Of a stretch of DNA of 6,459 nucleotides, positions 1-6,200 are shown piece after piece; position 1 is the stretch's first letter; the number at the start of each line of letters is the position of its first letter. The DNA lies in the NCBI GenBank assembly GCA_002774575.1, contig PEXW01000050.1, positions 1 to 6,459 of the forward strand, written 5' to 3'. Origin of the DNA: Candidatus Kerfeldbacteria bacterium CG08_land_8_20_14_0_20_43_14 (GTDB lineage: Bacteria; Patescibacteriota; Patescibacteriia; PEXW01). The position numbers were made by a program, and so were the translations under genes. Under the pieces are notes generated by a model. That model searched no databases, was not told the origin of the DNA, and was given only the letters and a program-made list of their open reading frames with translations.

Positions 1-36
1 CTGAAAAATCCTCTAGACTTAGCCAAAATCTTAATT

Positions 37-78
37 AAGCCTGTTCCAACATCTTGCTAATACTCCGGGCTTTTATTG
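37..78 (+). terminator. Weak possible terminator of an upstream gene
   Basis: The arms AAGCCTG (37-43) and CGGGCTT (66-72) pair over seven positions, one of them a G-T wobble, and are followed by the T-rich stretch TTATTG. The loop is long, about 22 bases, so this is a weak candidate. It would mark the end of a gene lying left of the window. Confidence 0.25.
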
Positions 79-107
79 TTGACAAGAAAAGCTTTTAGGA
101 TTATATT
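79..107 (+). promoter_or_regulatory. Near-consensus sigma70-type promoter
   Basis: A perfect -35 box TTGACA (79-84) is separated by exactly 17 bases from TATATT (102-107), which matches the -10 consensus at five of six positions. Transcription should begin near base 114. The transcript would pass through the structured leader and its terminator (282-316) and could continue into the MFS transporter at 368. I found no better promoter between the terminator and that gene. Confidence 0.75.
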
Positions 108-127
108 GAAACTTAGTCTAAAAACAT

Positions 128-259
128 ATGAATTTAAGCATCCCACAATTGAATATGGGTCAAAAAATTTTGTCAAAACACGTCGGTTTTTATATTGCTA
201 ATACTGACCGTGTTTATGGATTTTTGCCTGTGTGCAGTTTGGATATGCTTATGAATTAA
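128..259 (+). CDS. Possible 43-residue leader ORF
   Basis: An ATG at 128 opens a 43-codon frame ending in TAA at 257-259, inside the leader transcribed from the promoter at 79-107. It starts about 14 bases after the predicted transcription start and has no Shine-Dalgarno sequence. The product begins MNLSIPQLNMG and ends DMLMN. It has no recognisable domain and no signal or membrane segment that I can see. Codons 33-38 overlap the proposed antiterminator strand (226-239), so translation could influence which RNA fold forms. The stem at 179-212 also lies inside the frame, which suggests RNA structure may matter more than protein here. The ORF may be chance. Confidence 0.22.
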   Translation: MNLSIPQLNMGQKILSKHVGFYIANTDRVYGFLPVCSLDMLMN

Positions 260-281
260 CTTAATTTTTTAAGCAAATAAT

Positions 282-316
282 ATCTTGGCTGCATCCAGGC
301 CGAGATTTTTTGTTTT
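282..316 (+). terminator. Intrinsic terminator before the MFS gene
   Basis: ATCTTGGCT (282-290) pairs with GGCCGAGAT (298-306) over nine positions, two of them wobbles, around a seven-base loop. The run TTTTTTGTTTT (306-316) follows. It sits about 50 bases before the transporter start, which suits an attenuator, although it could simply end an independent small RNA. Confidence 0.7.
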
Positions 317-353
317 ATTCAGGATTTTGAAAGTTCATTAACAATTCAAGAAG

Positions 354-359
354 AAAGGA
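354..359 (+). promoter_or_regulatory. Ribosome binding site that fixes the MFS start
   Basis: AAAGGA lies eight bases before the ATG at 368. An in-frame TTG at 362 is only two bases from this site, too close to be used, so the ATG at 368 is preferred as the start. Confidence 0.7.
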
Positions 360-367
360 AATTGATT

Positions 368-1571
368 ATGGATAGATTTCAAGCCAAAAGGAATTTAATC
401 CTTTACGGAATTTTCCAAGCCTTGCGCGAGCCGCTTTTTTGGGGCCCTATACTGATTCTTTACCTTAAGCAAGTGGGACACATGAGCCTTTCTGGGATTT
501 ACCTTCTGGAAGCCGGCACCATGTTATTGCTGATAGTTTTACAGCTGCCGACCGGCGCTTTGGCTGCTTTGATTGGCAGAAAGAAAATGATGGTCATTGG
601 CAGTGTTTTGATATTATTGGATAATGTGGTTTTTGCCACGGCTTATTCGCCAAAATCGGTTTTATTAGCCAATCTGTTATGGGCAATCGGCCTTTCCTTT
701 ATCTCCGGCGCCGATTCTTCTTTTTTGTATGATACCTTGGCCGTAACCGGCGAAACTGATAAGTACAAAAAGCTGGAGGGCAAAACCACTGGCATTAGAT
801 TGCTACTCATGGCTCTGACTTCAATTGCGGTTGGGTATTTAGCCAGCATCAATATGCGCTTGCCAGTATGGTTGGGTATCCCGGGAATGTTAGTCGCTTT
901 GGTCGCGGTTTGCCTGATGAAAGAGCCGCCACGAATAATTTTGGGTTTGGGCGAGCGCGTAACCTACAGGCGGCACTGGAATTTAATGAAATTGAGCGTT
1001 TTATTCGTGGCTAACAGTAGAAAGGTCAAGTGGATAATCGCTTATATGGTTTTACTGAATGTAATCGGCAAAGCCTGGTTTTTCACTTACAACCCATACT
1101 TTGAATTAGTGAAATTGCCTTTGGTATTTTATGGTTGGGTATTTTTTGCCATGAATTTGGTGGCGGCAATATTCAGTTATGGTTCAGATTGGCTGGCGAA
1201 AAAATTGCCGGAAAAGCTGAATATCTTTGGCATGGTTTTTCTCACCGGCTTGCCGATTGTCTTAATGTCTATTTTGGTTTACTGGCCAATGACTTTATTG
1301 GTTTTGTTCCAAAATATGGTCAGAGGGCATCTCCGTCCTTTCATGGGGCATTTTTTGCATGACCATCTGGAATCAGAAAACCGGGCGACAGTGGTTTCCA
1401 TTCAAGCGGCAGTAGATGGTTTTGGGCAGTTTTTTTTTGGGTATTAGCGGCCTGGCCTTAAAAACAGCTTCCTTAACCGCTACTTTGTTTGGGCTTGGAT
1501 TATTTACTTTGCTGATTGGCGGGTATCTTTATGTGAAATATCTGAAGCTGTTCCAGCCAAAAGCAGAATAA
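368..1571 (+). CDS. MFS transporter (efflux type), frameshifted at a T9 run
   Basis: This is a 12-helix major facilitator superfamily permease of the cytoplasmic membrane, probably a proton-driven drug or metabolite exporter. The substrate cannot be read from the sequence. Family marks are the motif A region after helix 2 (G63 to K73, with G70-R71-K72), the segment SGADSSFLYDTL after helix 4, the charged central loop, and RATVVSIQ near helix 11. The aspartate normal in motif A is alanine (A67). The frame opened at 368 hits TAG at 1445-1447, right after nine Ts (1430-1438). Removing one T gives QFFLGISGLALKTASL and continues through a last helix to TAA at 1569-1571, for 400 residues in total, a normal MFS length. 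The break is therefore a one-base insertion, a sequencing error, or a slippage site. A good ribosome site (354-359) sets the start, a candidate attenuator lies upstream, and a terminator follows at 1577. Confidence 0.85.
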
Positions 1572-1576
1572 GGATG

Positions 1577-1607
1577 CCCCCTTATCAAATATTGGTAAGG
1601 GGGTTTT
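1577..1607 (+). terminator. Intrinsic terminator of the MFS gene
   Basis: CCCCCTTATC (1577-1586) pairs with GGTAAGGGGG (1594-1603), ten pairs including one wobble, around a seven-base loop and followed by TTTT. It starts six bases after the restored stop of the transporter (1569-1571). This placement supports the longer, frame-corrected reading of that gene. Confidence 0.85.
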
Positions 1608-1639
1608 CCGGTAAAGTTGTTTATGCTATCCCAAAATCA

Positions 1640-1662
1640 GCCTCATTTCATGTTAATGAGGC
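1640..1662 (+). other. Perfect 8-bp intergenic hairpin
   Basis: GCCTCATT (1640-1647) and AATGAGGC (1655-1662) form an uninterrupted eight-pair stem around the loop TCATGTT. On the + strand it is followed by A-rich sequence. On the - strand the stem is followed by only a short TGATTTT, so it is a poor terminator either way. It may be an operator-like inverted repeat or a 5' part of the RNA that follows. Confidence 0.5.
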
Positions 1663-1679
1663 AAAAACAAAAATACAGT

Positions 1680-1848
1680 GAAGACAAAGGAAAAAAGAAA
1701 GGTCTGGACCGTAATTATGAAACGCAGTTTGTATGAGGTAGTGATCATCTAGACGCCATATCCGGAGGTCATAAGATGTAGATTGCTGGTGAGATTCCAG
1801 CAAAATCACTCAACCCGAGGAGTACTGATTATTTCTCGGGTTTTTTTA
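1680..1848 (+). ncRNA. Candidate structured RNA with three-way junction
   Basis: No protein frame explains this stretch, but it folds compactly. Stem P1 is AGTGAT (1740-1745) with ATCACT (1805-1810). P2 is CATCT (1746-1750) with AGATG (1774-1778), extended by GAC/GTC (1752-1754/1768-1770). P3 is TTGCTGG (1783-1789) with CCAGCAA (1797-1803) around a seven-base loop. P1 stacks directly on P2, and only a few bases join P2 to P3 and P3 to P1. A strong terminator follows at once (1812-1848). GGT (1737-1739) could extend P1 by pairing with ACC (1813-1815), which would compete with the terminator base. I recognise no known family (not tRNA, SRP RNA, tmRNA, T-box or a common riboswitch). The 5' end is uncertain: a weak -10-like TACAGT lies at 1674-1679 without a good -35. 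Confidence 0.5.
1812..1848 (+). terminator. Strong intrinsic terminator of the intergenic RNA
   Basis: AACCCGAGGA (1812-1821) pairs with TTCTCGGGTT (1833-1842), ten pairs with one wobble, around an 11-base loop. Seven Ts (1841-1847) follow. No protein gene precedes it after the terminator at 1577-1607, which is direct evidence that something between the two is transcribed. Confidence 0.85.
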
Positions 1849-1851
1849 TTG

Positions 1852-1880
1852 TTAATTTAATAAAAATAAGTTAGTATAAA
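1852..1880 (+). promoter_or_regulatory. Weak promoter for the metallophosphoesterase
   Basis: TATAAA (1875-1880) is a good -10 box. The hexamer 17 bases upstream, TTAATT (1852-1857), is only a weak -35. The position just after a strong terminator suits a new transcription unit. The predicted start near 1887 leaves an untranslated leader of about 74 bases before the ATG at 1961. Confidence 0.4.
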
Positions 1881-1960
1881 CTTATGAAAAATTGTAATCA
1901 CATACATTCTCTTGAACAAGGAGTTGTATTGTTATTCAGGTTAGTTGATGGGTTAGGGAA

Positions 1961-2692
1961 ATGAATCATCAGCACAAAAATGACATTCATACAGTTCTGG
2001 TTTCCGACCTGCATTTAGGTTCGCGAATCAGCCGGAGCAAAGATTTTTACGGTTTTTTGGAGGATTTTCAGGTCAGTAAAAATCACTATGGATTCAGCCA
2101 GATTGTTTTGTTGGGTGATATTTTTGATGATTTGAATTTTTCCAAGTTCGGGAAATTTGAATGGAAAATCATCGGGGCCATCAGAAAAATAAACGACCGT
2201 CGAAGCAATGCCAAAGCCATCTGGATTCGCGGCAATCATGATGAAGCCTTGGTTGATTTGATGTCGCATGTAGCCGGCGTCGGGGTTTTGGACGAATTCC
2301 AATGGCGAATCGGCGAGAAACAATTTTTGGCCATGCATGGTGATCAGTTTGATAAGTGGGTTATTAATTGGCCTCGTTTGAGCCGGATCCCGGATTGGAT
2401 TTTTAATTTCATCCAGAAAGTTGACGGCAAGTATCATCATTTCAGCCGTTTTATCAAGCAAAAAAGCAAAACCTGGCTGCATATAAATGAAGAGGTGGCC
2501 CAAGGAGTGGTAAAATATCTTAAAGAAAAAAAAATAACGGCAGACGCGGTTTTTTGCGGACACACCCACATAGCCGAAGGTTTTTTGCAGGATGGGGTTA
2601 TGTATTACAATACTGGCTCCTGGACCGGGGAACATGCTCCAACTTATATAACCATTTCTCATACTGGAGAGGTTCAGATAAAAGATTATTGA
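1961..2692 (+). CDS. LpxH-like calcineurin-type metallophosphoesterase
   Basis: This is a two-metal phosphoesterase of the UDP-2,3-diacylglucosamine diphosphatase-like group (COG2908 type), soluble, possibly attached to the inner face of the membrane. All metal-site motifs are present: SDLHLG (D16, H18), GDIFDD (D53), GNHDE (N92, H93), MHGDQFD (H126) and GHTH (H201, H203). A helical insertion rich in W, F and K lies between H126 and the last motif (about 132-190), where LpxH relatives bind their lipid substrate. YYNTGSW (about 217-223) is the usual late strand. At 243 residues the length is normal. Lipid A synthesis is usually absent from Patescibacteria, so if the host is one, the substrate is probably another nucleotide-linked or lipid pyrophosphate. 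The start has only a weak GGG eight bases upstream. A short ORF with a better ribosome site overlaps it as ATGA. No terminator is evident afterwards. Confidence 0.9.
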   Translation: MNHQHKNDIHTVLVSDLHLGSRISRSKDFYGFLEDFQVSKNHYGFSQIVLLGDIFDDLNFSKFGKFEWKIIGAIRKINDRRSNAKAIWIRGNHDEALVDLMSHVAGVGVLDEFQWRIGEKQFLAMHGDQFDKWVINWPRLSRIPDWIFNFIQKVDGKYHHFSRFIKQKSKTWLHINEEVAQGVVKYLKEKKITADAVFCGHTHIAEGFLQDGVMYYNTGSWTGEHAPTYITISHTGEVQIKDY

Positions 2693-2739
2693 AGTTAGGA
2701 GGCTAGTCTGGTGATTTGGAGTTTTTTAAAACCGCAATA

Positions 2740-2768
2740 TTGACAGGAAAATGTTTCTGTGCTAATTT
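2740..2768 (+). promoter_or_regulatory. Promoter for the small membrane protein
   Basis: A perfect TTGACA (2740-2745) is followed after 17 bases by TAATTT (2763-2768). The -10 box is weak overall but keeps its most important T, A and final T. Transcription would begin near 2775, about 38 bases before the ATG at 2813. Confidence 0.5.
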
Positions 2769-2812
2769 GGTTTATTAAAAACAGTAAAAAACAAAACAAA
2801 AGGTAGGTAAAA

Positions 2813-3208
2813 ATGGTTGATTTGTTAATTCACAATCAAGTAAACGCCTGGCGAAGGAATAGACCATTTGCACCCTATTGTTTTCAGGGGGCGCTATTTT
2901 TTCTTATTGGAGTTTGTGCTGGGCTATTCGCGGGTTCCATTTTAGTAATGCTGACATTACTGAATTTTACTGCTGGGGTATTGACGAGTTTGAGCCTGGC
3001 CATATTTGCCGGCTGGATATTTGCAAAAGCCATGTGCAGCACTGCAAATTCTGCCATTATGGAATTTATGACGATCCCAGGGAGCTTTGCTTTAGGAATA
3101 GCGATCATAATAATCGCGCTAAGTCAGGCTAGTTATGTTTATACGGCCTTGGCCATGTTTCCTGGTTTGCCAATTGCTGCTTGGCTCTGGTCATACCGCT
3201 ATAAGTGA
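2813..3208 (+). CDS. Four-helix membrane protein of unknown function
   Basis: I do not recognise this 131-residue protein. A basic, polar N terminus (residues 1-23, with WRRNR at 13-17) should stay in the cytoplasm. Four hydrophobic segments follow, at about 24-47, 52-74, 90-108 and 110-127, ending in a short basic tail (YRYK). Small residues are frequent in the helices (GVCAGLFAGS, AIFAGW), as in tightly packed bundles. No catalytic or metal-binding pattern is visible; cysteines at 23, 35 and 75 are not grouped. The start is supported by AAAGG and AGG (2799-2807) upstream of the ATG. The gene appears to be transcribed alone, from the promoter at 2740-2768 to the terminator near 3229. A second frame over the same bases is a shadow, because it breaks the membrane pattern. 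Confidence 0.75.
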   Translation: MVDLLIHNQVNAWRRNRPFAPYCFQGALFFLIGVCAGLFAGSILVMLTLLNFTAGVLTSLSLAIFAGWIFAKAMCSTANSAIMEFMTIPGSFALGIAIIIIALSQASYVYTALAMFPGLPIAAWLWSYRYK

Positions 3209-3228
3209 ATTTTGCTATCGATTTTTTT

Positions 3229-3263
3229 AAAACCCGTCCTTGAATGGCCAGGTTTTTCTTTTT
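3229..3263 (+). terminator. Probable terminator of the small membrane protein gene
   Basis: AAAACC (3229-3234) pairs with GGTTTT (3251-3256), and an inner CC/GG (3238-3239/3246-3247) continues the stem across a 3x3 internal loop. The T-rich stretch TTTTTCTTTTT follows. The stem is imperfect, but the A-stem-T pattern and the position 20 bases after the stop support it. Confidence 0.5.
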
Positions 3264-3272
3264 AGTTATGAA

Positions 3273-3278
3273 TATACT
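3273..3278 (+). promoter_or_regulatory. -10 box giving a possibly leaderless helicase mRNA
   Basis: TATACT matches five of six positions of the -10 consensus and ends 11 bases before the ATG at 3290. Transcription would then start only about 3-6 bases before the start codon. No Shine-Dalgarno sequence precedes either candidate ATG, and no convincing -35 box is seen. Confidence 0.4.
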
Positions 3279-3289
3279 AAAATATCCAT

Positions 3290-6200
3290 ATGGCTCTTAT
3301 GTCATCTTTAAATCCTGCTCAAAAGCAGGCGATTACCCATAAAAGTGGGCCGCTCTTGATTGTGGCCGGGGCAGGTACTGGTAAAACCACAGTCATTACC
3401 CAGCGTCTGGCCTGGTTAATTTCGGATCAAAAAATCCAGCCTGACCATATTTTGGCTTTGACTTTTACGGACAAGGCTGCCGGAGAAATGGAAGAGCGGG
3501 TGGATAAGCTTTTACCTATGGGCTATGTGGATTTGTGGGTTTCCACCTTTCACAGTTTTTGCGAAAGGATTTTACGCGACCACGCTTTGGATATTGGTTT
3601 GACTCCGGACTTTAAATTACTTGATGAAACCGATCAGGCCATTTTAATGCGGGAGAATCTGGATAAGTTTGAATTGAATTATTACCGGCCTTTGGGCAAT
3701 CCCACTAAATTCGTAGCCAGCTTGATTAAACACTTTTCCCGCTGCAAGGACGAAGCTATAAGACCCGAAGAGTATTTAAAGTATGCCGAAAAATTGAAGC
3801 TGGATCTCGATCAAGTGCACGGCCGCCCCGTCAGTCACTCAAAATCAGAACATGGGCGGGGCGTCGCTCCACAAGGGACTTCATTGAAAGAAGAAGGTGC
3901 ACAAGTGGAGCTCCGAAAAAAGAAAATAGATGAAGAGGCTGATCAAATTGTTGAATCAGAGCGTATCAATGAAATCGCTAATGCTTACCATACTTACCAG
4001 CAGTTGCTTTTTGAAAAAGGCGCTTTGGATTTCGGCGATCTCATCACCCAGGCTTTGTATCTTTTCCAAAACCGGCCAAAAATTTTAAATAAATATCGGG
4101 AACAATTTGAATATATTCTGGTTGATGAATTCCAGGACACTAATTGGGCGCAATATGAGCTGGTAAAAATTTTGGCCAGACCCAAAAATAATTTGACTGT
4201 AGTGGGTGACGATGATCAGAGCATTTATAAATTCCGGGGCGCTTCAGTTGCCAACATATTGGCTTTTAAAAAAGATTTTACCGGGACCAAAGAAATTGTT
4301 TTGACTGAAAATTATCGCAGCACCCAAAATATTCTGGATCTGTCTTATGAATTTATTCAGAATAATAATCCTAATCGGTTAGAAGTGCAGTTGGGGAGCG
4401 GGAGGGAGATTGAGGGGCAAAAGAGCACAGGGGCTAAGAGCATGGGGCTAAAAGAGCAGAAGAGCATAGCAGCTTTGAGCTTAGAGTTACAAGCAAGAAA
4501 AAGAAGGCTAAAAGCTAAAAAAGGTATAAGCAAAAAACTAGTTGCGCAAACTAAAGATAAAGGCTTAATCGAGTATTGGCTCATGCCGACTCTGGAGCAG
4601 GAAATTTCGGCAGTTATTGAAAAAATCCTGGAAATTAAAAAATTTGAAAAAGATAAAATTTCTTATAATGATTTTGCCATTTTGGTCAGGGCTAATGATT
4701 ATGCCACGGCTTTTATCCAAAAGTTAAAATCGGCAGAAATTCCTTTTCAATTCATTGCTTCGGCCGGTTTGTATCGTCAGCCAATCGTGCTGGATATATT
4801 AAATTATTTAAAATTGCTGGATAATTATCACGAAACCCCAAGCTTATACCGGATTCTGACCTTGCCGATTTTAAATATTCCCATGCCTGAAGTCATGAGT
4901 TTGATGGTCATGGCCAAACGGGAAGCCAGGTCATTGTATGAAGTCATGAAAAGAATTCGGGCCTTGAGCGGTTTTAAACCCGAAACCGTAGCTGCTATTG
5001 AAAAATTAGACGGTTGGCTGGATAAACATACCCAACTGGCCCGTACCCAGCCCGTGGGCGAAGTTGGCTTAAAGTTTTTGGAAGATTCTGGTTTGCTAAA
5101 AGATGTTACCAGCAAGACTGATTCTGAACATTTGGAGCAGGTGAATTATGTAAATCAGCTTTTCCAGGTTTTCCATAATTTTCAGATTCGTCATACCGAG
5201 CCGACAGTTAAGAATTATTTGAAAGAATTGGCTTTTGCCCAGGAAGCCGGCGACAGCGGAAGAATAAAACTGCCAGAATGGGAGCAGGGTCCGGAAGCCG
5301 TGAAAATTATGACTGTGCACGGGGCCAAAGGCTTGGAATTCAAATATGTGTTTATCGTAAATTTGGTGGATAAAAGATTCCCGACCATTGAAAGAAGGGA
5401 AGCTATTGAATTGCCCGATGCTTTGGTCAGAGAGAAATTGCCAGAAGGGGATTGGCATTTGCAAGAAGAAAGACGGCTGTTTTATGTGGGCATTACCCGT
5501 GCCAAACAAGCCGTGTTTTTTACCGCGGCAGAAGATTATGGCGGCAACCGCAAGAAAAAGCCATCCAGGTTTATTGAAGAGTTAGGTCTTAAAGCTAAAG
5601 CTGTTAAATTGAAATTAGGCCTATTAGCCAAGCCAGAAAATGGACCAATCAGGCAGGAAAATAGTTTGGAATTATTGCGCAAAGCCTTGCCGCCGTATTT
5701 CAGTTTTACCCAATTAAAAGCTTTTGAAAAATGTCCCAAGCAGTACAAGTACGCGCATCTCTTAAAAATTCCAACTCCGGGCAAAGCCACTTTCAGTTTT
5801 GGCCAGACCATTCACACCACGCTTTTGAATTTTTTCAAACTGGTCAACGAGCGGTCGAATGCAAGTCAGCAGGACTTGTTCGGCAATCAAATCGCCAAAA
5901 GAACTGAAACAAAAGAAGCTTTGGTCAGTTGGTCGGAATTACAGCAGATTTACCAAAGCGCTTGGATTGATTCTTGGTATGAAGATGTCAAACAAAAGCA
6001 AAAATATAAAAAACGGGGCATTGATTTTTTAAAAAGGTTTTATGATAGCTTGCTCCTGCCTTGGCCCAAGCCAATTGATTTGGAAAAAGGTTTTACCATC
6101 ACCATTAATGGCCAAAGAATTAAAGGTAAGATTGACCGGATTGATTCAATCGCCGGCGGTATTGAAATTATTGATTATAAAACTTCAGAAAGGCCGCCTG

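Larger units (their letters stand above)
114..316 (+). ncRNA. Structured leader RNA, candidate attenuator for the MFS gene
   Basis: This is the predicted transcript from the promoter at 79-107 to the terminator at 282-316. It contains a clear stem with CACG-TCGGT (179-187) pairing to ACTGA-C-CGTG (203-212): nine pairs with one bulged C and one wobble. Segment 226-239 can pair with 287-300, giving 13 pairs (three of them G-U) around a single mismatch at 231/295. That helix cannot coexist with the terminator stem 282-290/298-306, so the two are alternative folds. This is the arrangement of a riboswitch or attenuator controlling the downstream transporter. I recognise no known riboswitch class. 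It could instead be a stand-alone small RNA, or the mRNA of the 43-codon ORF at 128-259. Confidence 0.5.

Noticed and set aside
1..60. Open frame from base 1 ending in TAA at 58-60, perhaps the C terminus of an upstream gene
   Set aside because: Only 19 codons are visible, with no recognisable motif, and the stop falls within the loop of the possible terminator at 37-78. There is not enough to support a gene.
1783..1803. T-arm-like hairpin (stem GCTGG/CCAGC, loop TGAGATT), suggesting a tRNA
   Set aside because: The loop lacks the TTC signature, the outer stem is six pairs rather than seven, and no D arm or standard anticodon arm fits. It also runs directly into a terminator.
1740..1810. Three-way junction considered as a hammerhead, purine, TPP or cobalamin riboswitch
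   Set aside because: The conserved core sequences of these classes (for example CUGAUGA for the hammerhead, or the B12 box) are absent. Only the general shape is similar.
1884..1964. 26-codon ORF from ATG 1884 overlapping the metallophosphoesterase start
   Set aside because: Its ATG lies at or before the predicted transcription start near 1887. Only the inner TTG start at 1929, with a good ribosome site, is credible, and that is reported separately.
2015..2662. 215-codon open frame on the - strand
   Set aside because: It lies fully opposite the metallophosphoesterase, whose motifs are complete. The - strand product shows no domain and has no ribosome site, so it is a shadow frame.
3250..3278. 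Full promoter with a -35 box before the helicase
   Set aside because: No hexamer at 16-18 bases upstream of TATACT resembles TTGACA. TTGAAT at 3240-3245 is 27 bases away, so only the -10 box is claimed.
5096..5509. 137-codon - strand frame, and similar - strand frames at 3994-4185, 4357-4584, 4828-5115 and 5536-5811
   Set aside because: All lie opposite the continuous helicase frame, which has every family motif, so they are chance antisense frames.
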